64,000 nucleotides of DNA, from assembly GCA_947561585.1 (NCBI GenBank), contig CANNZV010000419.1:552627-616626 (forward strand), in the 5' to 3' direction. This DNA is from Caprella mutica (lineage: Eukaryota; Arthropoda; Malacostraca; Amphipoda; Caprellidae). This document shows, one piece after another, positions 33,872 through 45,060 of the stretch. A program made the position numbers and the translations under genes. Below the pieces are notes generated by a model. That model saw only the letters and a program-made list of their open reading frames with translations. It was not told where the DNA came from and did not search any database. Each line of letters opens with the position of its first letter. Position 1 is the first letter of the stretch.

Positions 33872-36800
33872 AAGATACAAATAATATTCCACTAGGGATG
33901 AACTCTTACGGTGAAGAACATTCATACAATATCTATTTACAGTCAATACAAATAATATTCCACTAGGGATGAACTCTTACGGTGAAGAACATTCATACAA
34001 TATCTATTTACAGTCAATACAAATAATATTCCACTAGGTATGAACTCTTACGGTGAAGAACATTCATACAATATCTATTTACAGTCAATACAAATAATAT
34101 TCCACTAGGTATGAACTCTAACGGTGAAGAACATTCATACAATATCTATTTACAGTCAATACAAATAATATTACACTAGGGATGAACTCTTACGGTGAAG
34201 AACATTCATACAATATCTATTTACAGTCAATACAAATAATATTCCACTAGGGATGAACTCTTACGGTGAAGAACATTCATACAATATCTATTTACAGTCA
34301 ATACAAATAATATTCCACTAGGGATGAACTCTTACGGTGAAGAACATTCATACAATATCTATTTACAGTCAATACAAATAATATTCCACTAGGGATGAAC
34401 TCTTACGGTGAAGAACATTCATACAATATCTATTTACAGTCAATACAAATAATATTCCACTAGGGATGAACTCTTACGGTGAAGAACATTCATACAATAT
34501 CTATTTACAGTCAATACAAATAATATTCCACTAGGGATGAACTCTTACGGTGAAGAACATTCATACAATATCTATTTACAGTCAATACAAATAATATTCC
34601 ACTAGGGATGAACTCTTACGGTGAAGAACATTCATACAATATCTATTTACAGTCAATACAAATAATATTCCACTAGGGATGAACTCTTACGGTGAAGAAC
34701 ATTCATACAATATCTATTTACAGTCAATACAAATAATATTCCACTGGGGATGAACTCTTACGGTGAAGTACATTCATACAATATCTATTTACAGTCAATA
34801 CAAATAATATTCCACTAGGGATGAACTCTAACGGTGAAGAACATTCATACAATATCTATTTACAGTCAATACAAATAATATTCCACTAGGGATGAACTCT
34901 TACGGTGAAGAACATTCATACAATATCTATTTACAGTCAATACAAATAATATTCCACTAGGGATGAACTCTAACGGTGAAGAACATTCATACAATATCTA
35001 TTTACAGTCAATACAAATAATACTCCACTAGGGATGAACTCTTACGGTGAAGAACATTCATACAATATCTATTTACAGTCAATACAAATAATATTCCACT
35101 AGGGATGAACTCTTACGGTGAAGAACATTCATACAATATCTATTTACAGTCAATACAAATAATATTCCACTAGGGATGAACTCTTACTGTGAAGAACATT
35201 CATACAATATCTATTTACAGTCAATACAAATAATATTCCACTAGGGATGAACTCTTACGGTGAAGAACATTCATACAATATCTATTTACAGTCAATACAA
35301 ATAATATTCCACTAGGGATGAACTCTTACGGTGAAGAACATTCATACAATATCTATTTACAGTCAATACAAATAGTATTCCACTGGGGATGAACTCTTAC
35401 TGTGAAGAACATTCATACAATATCTATTTACAGTCAATACAAATAATATTCCACTAGGGATGAACTCTTACGGCGAAGAACATTCATACAATATCTATTT
35501 ACAGTCAATACAAATAATATTCCACTAGGGATGAACTCTTACGGTGAAGAACATTCATACAATATCTATTTACAGTCAATACAAATAATATTCCACTAAG
35601 GATGAACTCTTACGGTGAAGAACATTCATACAATATCTATTTACAGTCAATACAAATAATATTCCACTAGGGATGAACTCTTACGGTGAAGAACATTCAT
35701 ACAATATCTATTTACAGTCAATACAAATAATATTCCACTAGGGATGAACTCTTACGGTGAAGAACATTCATACAATATCTATTTACAGTCAATACAAATA
35801 ATATTCCACTAGGGATGAACTCTTACGGTGAAGAACATTCATACAATATCTATTTACAGTCAATACAAATAATATTCCACTAGGGATGAACTCTTACGGT
35901 GAAGAACATTCATACAATATCTATTTACAGTCAATACAAATAGTATTCCACTGGGGATGAACTCTTACTGTGAAGAACATTCATACAATATCTATTTACA
36001 GTCAATACAAATAATATTCCACTAGGGATGAACTCTTACTGTGAAGAACATTCATACAATATCTATTTACAGTCAATACAAATAATATTCCACTAGGGAT
36101 GAACTCTTACGGTGAAGAACATTCATACAATATCTATTTACAGTCAATACAAATAATATTCCACTAGGGATGAACTCTTACGGTGAAGAACATTCATACA
36201 ATATCTATTTACAGTCAATACAAATAGTATTCCACTGGGGATGAACTCTTACTGTGAAGAACATTCATACAATATCTATTTACAGTCAATACAAATAATA
36301 TTCCACTAGGGATGAACTCTTACGGCGAAGAACATTCATACAATATCTATTTACAGTCAATACAAATAATATTCCACTAGGGATGAACTCTTACGGTGAA
36401 GAACATTCATACAATATCTATTTACAGTCAATACAAATAATATTCCACTAGGGATGAACTCTTACGGTGAAGAACATTCATACAATATCTATTTACAGTC
36501 AATACAAATATTATTCCACTAGGGATGAACTCTTACGGTGAAGAACATTCATACAATATCTATTTACAGTCAATACAAATAATATTCCACTAGGGATGAA
36601 CTCTTACGGTGAAGAACATTCATACAATATCTATTTACAGTCAATACAAATAATATTCCACTAGGGATGAACTCTTACGGTGAAGAACATTCATACAATA
36701 TCTATTTACAGTCAATACAAATAATATTCCACTAGGGATGAACTCTTACGGTGAAGAACATTCATACAATATCTATTTACAGTCAATACAAATAGTATTC

Positions 36801-37922
36801 CACTGGGGATGAACTCTTACTGTGAAGAACATTCATACAATATCTATTTACAGTCAATACAAATAATATTCCACTAGGGATGAACTCTTACGGTGAAGAA
36901 CATTCATACAATATCTATTTACAGTCAATACAAATAATATTCCACTAGGGATGAACTCTTACGGTGAAGAACATTCATACAATATCTATTTACAGTCAAT
37001 ACAAATAATATTCCACTAGGGATGAACTCTTACGGTGAAGAACATTCATACAATATCTATTTACAGTCAATACAAATAATATTCCACTAGGGATGAACTC
37101 TAACGGTGAAGAACATTCATACAATATCTATTTACAGTCAATACAAATAATATTCCACTAGGGATGAACTCTTACGGCGAAGAACATTCATACAATATCT
37201 ATTTACAGTCAATACAAATAATATTCCACTAGGGATGAACTCTTACGGTGAAGAACATTCATACAATATCTATTTACAGTCAATACAAATAATATTCCAC
37301 TAGGGATGAACTCTTACGGTGAAGAACATTCATACAATATCTATTTACAGTCAATACAAATAATATTCCACTAGGGATGAACTCTTACGGTGAAGAACAT
37401 TCATACAATATCTATTTACAGTCAATACAAATAATATTCCACTAGGGATGAACTCTTACGGTGAAGAACATTCATACAATATCTATTTACAGTCAATACA
37501 AATAATATTCCACTAGGGATGAACTCTTACGGTGAAGAACATTCATACAATATCTATTTACAGTCAATACAAATAGTATTCCACTGGGGATGAACTCTTA
37601 CTGTGAAGAACATTCATACAATATCTATTTACAGTCAATACAAATAATATTCCACTAGGGATGAACTCTTACGGTGAAGAACATTCATACAATATCTATT
37701 TACAGTCAATACAAATAATATTCCACTAGGGATGAACTCTTACGGTGAAGAACATTCATACAATATCTATTTACAGTCAATACAAATAATATTCCACTAG
37801 GGATGAACTCTTACGGTGAAGAACATTCATACAATATCTATTTACAGTCAATACAAATAATATTCCACTAGGGATGAACTCTAACGGTGAAGAACATTCA
37901 TACAATATCTATTTTCAGTCAA
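33872..37922 (+). repeat. 71-bp satellite array, copy 2 (large)
   Basis: About 57 head-to-tail units of exactly 71 bp with core GATGAACTCTTACGGTGAAG. Marker variants recur at multiples of 71. The unit with AATAGTATTCCACTGGGG starts at 35371, 35939, 36223, 36791 and 37572; GGCGAAG recurs at 35471, 36323 and 37175. These give an 852-bp (12-unit) higher-order period, with one unit missing in the third block. The inverted array at 20.9 kb and the solo unit at 26.7 kb belong to the same family. Every unit also contains TACAGTCAATAC and CATTCATACAATATC. Confidence 0.98.
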
Positions 37923-38061
37923 TATAAATAATTGAGATACTATATCGAAAATTAGGTGACGAATTCGTCCACCTCTTCCGGTTAGGATATAAATATAATT
38001 GACATTGTGAGTTGATGGTTTCAGTAGAAAATGTTAATGCATCTATTGTGAATTTCCTTAC

Positions 38062-38124
38062 CATTAAATGCAGTTTCTTTTGCAATGAGTCAAACCAGGG
38101 CAGAGTATCTTCTAACAAAATCCT
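38062..38124 (-). CDS. Candidate 63-bp internal exon
   Basis: On the minus strand TTGCCTTACATCAACAG (acceptor ending at 38125) precedes 21 open codons reading RILLEDTLPWFDSLQKKLHL and M, directly followed by GTAAGG (donor at 38061-38060). Both splice sites fit the consensus, the length is a multiple of three and the composition looks coding. I do not recognise the protein. The frame remains open past the donor for about 45 codons, so it could also be a chance ORF. It lies 140 bp from the 71-bp array. Confidence 0.3.
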
Positions 38125-38257
38125 CTGTTGATGTAAGGCAAAGTTGAAGCCTCATCTTCAAACAGGCCCCCTGTTAGAATTCGAACAATATATTGTTTGG
38201 TCTTCCATTTTGTTAGAGCAAAGACAACCTACATCAAAGTAGTCTCTGATCGATAGA

Positions 38258-39062
38258 AGTACTGGTATAATGTGACTACTTTGGTATTGTGCTTACTATG
38301 GTAGTGTACCTACTTTGGTAGTGTGACTACTATGGTAGTGTGCCTACTATGGTAGTGTGACTACTGTGGTAGTGTGACTGCTATGGTAGTGTGACTACTA
38401 TGGTAGTGTGACTACTATGGTAGTGTGACTACTATGGTAGTGTTACTACTATGGTAGTGTGACTACTATGGTAGAGTGCCTACTATGGTAGTGTGACTAC
38501 TGTGGTAGTGTGACTACTGTGGTAGTGTGACTGCTATGGTAGTGTGACTACTATGGTAGTGTGACTACTGTGGTAGTGTGACTACTATGGTAGTGTGACT
38601 ACTATGGTAGTGTGCCTACTATGGTAGTGTGACTACTGTGGTAGTGTGACTGCTATGGTAGTGTGACTACTATGGTAGTGTGACTACTATGGTAGTGTGA
38701 CTACTATGGTAGTGTTACTACTATGGTAGTGTGACTACTATGGTAGAGTGCCTACTATGGTAGTGTGACTACTGTGGTAGTGTGACTACTATGGTAGTGT
38801 GACTACTATGGTAGTGTGACTACTATGGTAGTGTGACTACTATGGTAGTGTGCCTACTATGGTAGTGTGACTACTTTGGTAGTGTGACTACTACTATGGT
38901 AGTGTGACTATTATGGTAGTGTGACTACTATGGTAGTGTGACTACTATGGTAGTGTGACTACTATGGTAGTGTGACTACTATGGTAGTGTGCCTACTATG
39001 GTAGTGTGACTACTTTGGTAGTGTGACTACTATGGTAGTGTGACTACTTTGGTAGTAAGACT
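38258..39062. repeat. 17-bp tandem array
   Basis: About 47 copies of TACTATGGTAGTGTGAC with variants (TGCCTAC, TGACTGC, TACTTTGG, GTTACTAC). A block with the ordered variants GACTGC...GTTACTAC...GAGTGCC recurs (about 38375-38480 and 38648-38755), showing multi-unit duplication. Confidence 0.96.
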
Positions 39063-39344
39063 ACTTTAATATCATGCCTACTTTTATCACAATATATCCA
39101 AATTTTATAAGTAAAATCGAAAACTGGTAGATTCTGTAAAATGATATAGTTAATCTATTTCATTTTTTAAATTTGACGTAATATATCAGTAATAATTACA
39201 TTTTTTTTAATTGCCAGTAGATTAAAAATTTAATCCAGCATTTAATTATATTTCAAATTAATATAATCGATATTTTTATGTTATTGGTACAATCATTCAT
39301 TCTATTTCAATTAATAGACCGATAACCTTTAAATATCAAGTCAA

Positions 39345-39755
39345 TATATTCCCGTGCGTATCATAGTTACATTCTTCATGTTTAAAACCCGTCGTGTAAA
39401 AGCGGACACCAAATAAACAAACACACGAGGGAAATAATTAGTATAAATTTATTATTTAAGTAGTGTACTTTCCCGTTAAAAATAACGGGTCATCATCAAT
39501 ACCAATTTATTACCCGTTATTGGGTTACTTTTAATGAATTCAATTAAAATTAAATTTTCTGCATAGTCTAATTTATTTTAAAGATGAAATACATTTAAAA
39601 ATTGAATAAGAATAAAGGAATTTAAAATTCCCATGCGTATCATAGTTACATTCTTCAGTTTAATACCCATAGTGTAAAAGTGGACACCAAATAGATAAAT
39701 AAATATACACACGAGGGAAATTATTAGTATAGATTTATTATTTAATAGTTACTAT
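39345..39755 (+). repeat. Direct repeat of about 120 bp, two copies
   Basis: Copy one (about 39345-39465) and copy two (about 39628-39755) share CGTATCATAGTTACATTCTT, GTGTAAAAG, GGACACCAAATA and CACACGAGGGAAAT in the same order at about 284-bp distance. The intervening DNA contains AACGGGT/ACCCGTT pairs that can form a hairpin. They may be terminal direct repeats of a small element or a local duplication. Confidence 0.7.
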
Positions 39756-39857
39756 CAAATTTACTGCTATTTCAACAGCCAAATTAATTTAATAAATTAC
39801 CCCTTCCTTTCGCTCCATAAAATATAACAGTTGGTGTGTAAACAGTAACATAGACAC

Positions 39858-40325
39858 TCTATAACAGTGTATCTTTGTATACACTATAACAGTGTATCTT
39901 TGTACACACTATAACAGTGTATCTTTGTATACACTATAACAGTGTATCTTTGTACACACTATAACAGTGTACCTTTGTATACACTATAACAGTGTATCTT
40001 TGTATACACTATAACAGTGTATCTTTGTACACACTATAACAGTGTATCTTTGTATACACTATAACAGTGTATCTTTGTATACACTATAACAGTGTATCTT
40101 TGTATACAATATAACAGTGTACCTTTGTATACACTATAACAGTGTATCTTTGTACACACTATAACAGTGTATCTTTGTATACACTATAACAGTGTACCTT
40201 TGTATACACTATAACAGTGTATCTTTGTACACACTATAACAGTGTATCTTTTTACACTCTATAACAGTGTACCTTTGTATACACTATATCAGTGTATCTT
40301 TGTATACACTATAACAGTGTACCTT
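39858..40325. repeat. 25-bp tandem array of hairpin units
   Basis: About 19 copies of a 25-bp unit containing ACACTATAACAGTGT, a perfect 5-bp-arm inverted repeat, joined by ATCTTTGTAT. Variation is mostly T/C in GTATCTT/GTACCTT and TTTGTATAC/TTTGTACAC. Confidence 0.96.
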
Positions 40326-40627
40326 TTCAATTTCATTTTGTTACCATGTCAACATATCACGAAACAAAGTAAACATTATTGCCATTGTTAAACATATAAA
40401 ATATATCATTAGAAAAAAATTATTATTTCTAAACTTACCTGGGAAATTAACATTTCAATTATTATAGAATTAATATCATTATTAGAATCATTATAGAATA
40501 AGAAGATATCATAATATCTTATTTTTTCAATGAAATAAATTATACAGAGTTTACCTGATATAATAATTAGTAAATTATTTACCTGGTAAATTAATAGTTC
40601 ACTATATTTTAACTGGTATGATGAATA

Positions 40628-40790
40628 GTACAGAATAGTAGTTCTGAACTAATGAATAGTAGTTCTGAACTAATGAATAGTAGTTCTGAACTAATGAATA
40701 GTAGTTCTGAACTAATGAATAGTAGTTCTGAACTAATGAATAGTAGTTCTGAACTAATGAATAGTAGTTCTGAACTAATGAATAGTAGTA
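40628..40790. repeat. 21-bp tandem array
   Basis: About eight copies of AGTTCTGAACTAATGAATAGT. AGTTCTGAACT is a perfect palindrome. Seven-residue repeat frames open on both strands (NSSSELM, SLVQNYY) are artefacts of the 21-bp length. Confidence 0.95.
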
Positions 40791-40883
40791 CACCGTATTT
40801 ACTTGAAATAATTAAAGGTACATTATTTGCATGGTATAATAAATATTACATATTAACCAGGTATAATAAACAGTACAATATTT

Positions 40884-41228
40884 ACCTGGTATAACAAATA
40901 TTACAATAGTTACCTGGTTTAATAAATCATTTAATTGGTATAATAAAGAGTAAAATATTTACCTGGTATAACAAATATTACAATAGTTACCTGGTATAAC
41001 AAATATTACAATAGTTACCTGGTATAACAAATATTACAATAGTTACCTGGTATAACAAATATTACAATAGTTACCTGGTATAACAAATATTACAATAGTT
41101 ACCTGGTATAACAAATATTACAATAGTTACCTGGTATAACAAATATTACAATAGTTACCTGGTATAACAAATATTACAATAGTTACCTGGTATAACAAAT
41201 ATTACAATAGTTACCTGGTATAATAACT
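40884..41228. repeat. 28-bp tandem array
   Basis: About 12 copies of a 28-bp unit with core ACCTGGTATAACAAATATTA. Divergent leading units lie upstream from about 40550, sharing TTACCTGGTATAATAA, so the array seems to have grown from a more diffuse older repeat. Confidence 0.95.
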
Positions 41229-41604
41229 ATTAGGAAGACAATACCGAAGTGCCACAGTGACTCCATTTTTCAGCTTTTTTTATCTCTATGTATTCCACTC
41301 ATATATATTATTATCTATCCATCGATCTGCTAGAGATGATCTATTTCACGCAACTATTTGAATACGATCTACATTTCCGATAGACCCTTTTCCGATGAAA
41401 AATGCTCCTGATCATTTTAACAGGAGTTTTCTCTCCAATATGACAGACATAACAGGAGTTATTTGTATTAATTGAGGTGGCGCTTGCCTCTTTAAATCAC
41501 TGGCCCCGAGTTAAGAGGTCTGAGAGGCAGACACGTACACTCTTCCCTTCACTGCAAATGGAGACACACTGAGCATACCTGCCGCTTGATGTGCTATTTC
41601 CAAA

Positions 41605-41960
41605 CTGAATTAAAATACCTAATAGGTACTAATAACTTTATCATAATATAATTGATAGCTTGGAAATAGAATCTCATGACCGACTAAAATTGGAATAAAA
41701 GTCTACGGTTTTCGATAAGAATATTTCATTTACTTTAAGAATTTAATTAAAATACCTAATAGGTACTAATTTATTTATCATAATATAATTGATTGCTTGG
41801 GAATAGAATCAGTGGTTAAATAAACTAAAAAAATTTGATGAGAAAGTCCACATATATCAACTAAGAATATTTCATTTACTTTAATTATTTAATTTAAATA
41901 GCTAATAATCACTAATAACTCTATAATTAAATAATTAATTGGTTAGATGAGAATATCACT
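41605..41960. repeat. Diverged repeat of about 136 bp, about 2.5 copies
   Basis: Segments starting at about 41609, 41745 and 41888 share AATTAAAATACCTAATAGGT, ATCATAATATAATTGAT and AAGAATATTTCATTTACTTT in order. A further related piece (CTCTACGGTATTTACTAAG) lies near 42890. Divergence is much greater than in the minisatellites. Confidence 0.7.
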
Positions 41961-42046
41961 CTGCATTAATATTATAATCAAATCAATCGATGGTATGAGA
42001 ATTTTGTATGGAATCTACGGAATTAATGATACTAGTAATTTACTTA

Positions 42047-42245
42047 TATGAACATAATTGAAATATTAATCATATATATATAATTGAAATTTTCAACATA
42101 TATATAATTGAAATATTCAACATATATATAATTGAAATTTTCAACATATATATAATTGAAATATTCAACATATATATATATAATTGAAATATTCAACATA
42201 TATATAATTGAAATATTCAACATATATATATAATTGAAATATTCA
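42047..42245. repeat. AT-rich tandem repeat
   Basis: About nine copies of TATATATAATTGAAATATTC with variable (TA)n length, giving units of 22-28 bp. It replaces the left half of the adjoining MITE fragment. Confidence 0.9.
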
Positions 42246-42257
42246 AGATCAGATAAA

Positions 42258-42372
42258 GATACCTAAAGGTATCATGGATACCAATTGAAATAAAAATCAA
42301 ATGATTATTGTTATATCGTTTTTTCTTACGTGTCCGAAAAAGTGGAACTGACCGATAATTAAGAACTTATCC
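42258..42372 (-). mobile_element. GGGTAAGTT-family MITE, right half
   Basis: Contains the central palindrome arm (GGTATCATGGATACCAATT), TTTTTTCTTACGTGTCCGA and the terminal GAACTTATCC at 42372. The left half is absent, replaced by the AT-rich tandem repeat. Confidence 0.7.
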
Positions 42373-42398
42373 TACTGCCTTTTGATATCAACCATATA

Positions 42399-42452
42399 GG
42401 GTAGGTTCTGAGTTATTGAAAGGTAAAACAGTTTCGATCATATAGGAACTAA
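42399..42452 (+). mobile_element. GGGTAAGTT-family MITE, left-end fragment
   Basis: GGGTAGGTTCTGAGTTATTG followed by GTTTCGATCATATAGGAAC. It begins 27 bp after the right end of the preceding fragment, as if two copies lie head to tail or one was rearranged. Confidence 0.6.
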
Positions 42453-42479
42453 TTATATATTAATTATCATTCAACTTTG

Positions 42480-42745
42480 ATAACCAGTGCAAAAATTGCG
42501 GAAGGTTATGTTATGGTCAGTTTTTATTTATTTTTAATCTTGTTATTGACATAACTCAAAAAGTATTCGAACAAATTACCTGAAATTTGGTGGGACGATT
42601 GGTCATTGTCCAGGAACCCTTTTGTGTGATTTTGGGAATAATCGGGTCAAAGGTCAAGATCATTTTTGACACAAAGATTATTGAATGAAAAAGGTCAATC
42701 AAAAGCGGTGGCGAAGGTATGCTCTCTACGAGTGTTCTGTCATAG
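42480..42745 (+). repeat. Interspersed repeat with a GGTCAAAGGTCAAG motif
   Basis: Contains ACCTGAAATTTGGTGGGACG, then GATTGGTCATTGTCCAGGAA, GGGTCAAAGGTCAAG and GGTGGCGAAGGTATGCTCTC. From memory, near-identical strings are dispersed in many invertebrate genomes, which suggests a widespread non-coding repeat; I could not search to confirm this. No ORF is present. Confidence 0.5.
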
Positions 42746-43007
42746 TTAAATATTGTGGAGGTACATCCTTCTAACTCTTTACATAATACAATTAATGGTT
42801 AGAAAAAGGAATTTCACAATTAAAAGCTAGAAGGAAAGTTTTCATGCAATCAATCAATGAATATCATAAGGAAATATAAATAAACTCTACGGTATTTACT
42901 AAGAATATTATATTTACTTTTGATTATTCACGATATATTTCATGTGAATATAGTAACTCATTCTTAGATTTTAGTCCATTACTTAAATCTAAATTGAAAT
43001 TATCATC

Positions 43008-43617
43008 TTTGTTAGAGGCTCTATTCCTTTGTTAGAGGCTCTATTCCTTTGTTAGAGGCTCTATTCCTTTGTTAGAGGCTCTATTCCTTTGTTAGAGGCT
43101 CAATTCCTTTGTTAGAGGCTCTATTCCTTTGTTAGAGGCTCCATTCCCTTGTTAGAGGCTCTATTCCTTTACTCTTTCGTTAGAAGCTCTATTCCTTTGT
43201 TAGAGGCTCTATTCCCTTGTTAGAGGCTCTATTCCTTTGTTAGAGGCTCTATTCTCTTGTTAGAGGCTCTATTCCTTTGTTAGAGGCTCTATTCCCTTGT
43301 TAGAGGCTCTATTCCTTTGTTAGAGGCTCTATTCCCTTGTTAGAGGCTAAATTCCTTTTTTAGAGGCTCTTTTCCTTTGTTAGAGGCTCTATTCCCTTGT
43401 TAGAGGCTCTGTTCCTTTATTCTTTTGTTAGAGGCTCTATTCCTTTGTTAGAGGCTCTATTCCTTTGTTAGAGGCTCTATTCCTTTGTTAGAGGCTCTAT
43501 TCCTTTGTTAGAGGCTCTATTCCTTTGTTAGAGGCTCTATTCCTTTGTTAGAGGCTCTATTCCTTTGTTAGAGGCTCTATTCCCTTGTTAGAGGCTCTAT
43601 TCCTTTATTCTTTTGTT
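43008..43617. repeat. 20-bp tandem array
   Basis: About 29 copies of TTAGAGGCTCTATTCCTTTG. AGAGGCTCT is an inverted repeat, so each unit can form a short hairpin. Units alternate between CCTTTG and CCCTTG in 43200-43400, a two-unit higher-order pattern. Inserts (TTACTCTTTCG, TTATTCTTTTG) occur three times. Confidence 0.96.
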
Positions 43618-43739
43618 AGAACACACAACCTACAAAGTTTTCTGAAGAGGATTTCCATTCCGAAAGTTCTCAACAAATGCTATGAGAGAGGATCGAAAAC
43701 CTTCCAAAACTGAGTGAGAATTAATACCCTCATTATGAA

Positions 43740-43850
43740 TGAGAGGAGGAGGAGTGCATTGTGAGAGGAGTGAGTGCATTGTGAGAGGAGTGCATTGTGA
43801 GAGGAGTGAGTGCATTGTGAGAGGAGTGAGTGCATTTTGAGAGGAGTTTA
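43740..43850. repeat. Short 14/20-bp tandem repeat
   Basis: About five copies of GAGAGGAGTGAGTGCATTGT, one shortened by six bases. The minus-strand reading frame over it is not supported as a gene. Confidence 0.88.
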
Positions 43851-44530
43851 ATGGAATAAGGTTAATATTATAAAGCTAATTAATTATTTAAGCCAAAAGA
43901 AAATAGTTAGTTTACTAACTTTACTAACTAACTAACTAATGAACACTACTTCAGTTTTGGCATGAATTTTGTTTAATATTTTAACAGCATATGAAGTAGT
44001 TACTAATATGTTAACAATTAATAATTTTTAATAAATTAATAACAAGAATAAATCTGAATATACTTAATGCAAAAACTACGTAATTATTGATATTTATATT
44101 GTAGAATTCGGTAATTAATTTCGTGTGAAAGTGATGTAAAATGAGTTTAACCGTTATTATCATTTTACTTTTATAATAACTTTATACGAGGCAACCTCAA
44201 AAGATTTCATTCGAATTTACTTTATACTGGTACTTTTATATAATTTATTTAATTTTTCAAAATTTATGTAAAAATAGTAGATGAAAATGATTGTATTTTT
44301 TTCAAATTCTAAACGTTAGTTAAATTGATGTTTTTCTTGTTGTTGTTTTTTTGACTCACTCTGTATATTATACATAAACAACCAATATGGGATCAATTCT
44401 AACAGAGAATGATCTAAATCATTAACACATATTTTTTGAAAAAAGTTTTTGTAGAGCGGCAGTCTGCAGGCAGGCAATGAGCAGGCCTAAGGTTACAAAG
44501 TATTACTTTCAAATGAAATTAGGAACAGTG
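43851..44530. other. AT-rich stretch, no gene seen
   Basis: Contains (TAACTAAC)-type short runs near 43910 and otherwise AT-rich DNA. No coding frame, splice-flanked exon or RNA gene was recognised. Confidence 0.45.
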
Positions 44531-44706
44531 GAGCAAGTTACAAATTATCGGTCGGCTTCACATCTTCGGTCATATAAGAAAAACAATATTATAATAATTC
44601 AATAATTAATGGTAACATTGATACCATTGAAAATTAAATAATAATTTTAACGGTTTTTCTTTAATGACCGAAGATGTGAAACCGATCGATAATTCGTAAT
44701 TTGCCC
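44531..44706. mobile_element. GGGTAAGTT-family MITE, compact copy
   Basis: A 176-bp element whose two 50-bp ends pair almost perfectly (TTCACATCTTCGGTCATATA against its complement in GACCGAAGATGTGAAACC). The outermost bases have drifted: GAGCAAGTTAC on the left, AATTTGCCC on the right. It includes a short GGTAACATTGATACCATT core. No ORF. Confidence 0.85.
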
Positions 44707-44885
44707 TACATACGAAGGTCCAAAATGGTAGGGAGCAAATCGATGCACTACAAATGTGCCGTCAAAACATCGATGACTGACAAGTCATTCCAGTGACTCG
44801 AGACGAGACTCCTAATGAAAATATCAGGGATAATTAAAATGTCATGGGGGGAATATCTGTCTTTTTAGATTGGGGAAATAGAATA

Positions 44886-44896
44886 GGGGGGGGGGG
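44886..44896 (+). repeat. G11 homopolymer
   Basis: Eleven consecutive G residues in an AT-rich setting. This is the longest G run noticed and a possible sequencing-error site. The frame of 79 codons over it is not supported as a gene. Confidence 0.9.
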
Positions 44897-45060
44897 AATG
44901 GAGGGAATATCTCTTCTTATTGAATGGGTAGGGGAGGAAAATGGGAAGTTTCTTTTCACATATTCTTTATATTCCCATAAAAAGATATTATGTTATGTAT
45001 TTTTTAATGTATACAGATTAGCTAAAGTTTCATTAACTGATTGGCAAGTCTTTCCTAATA

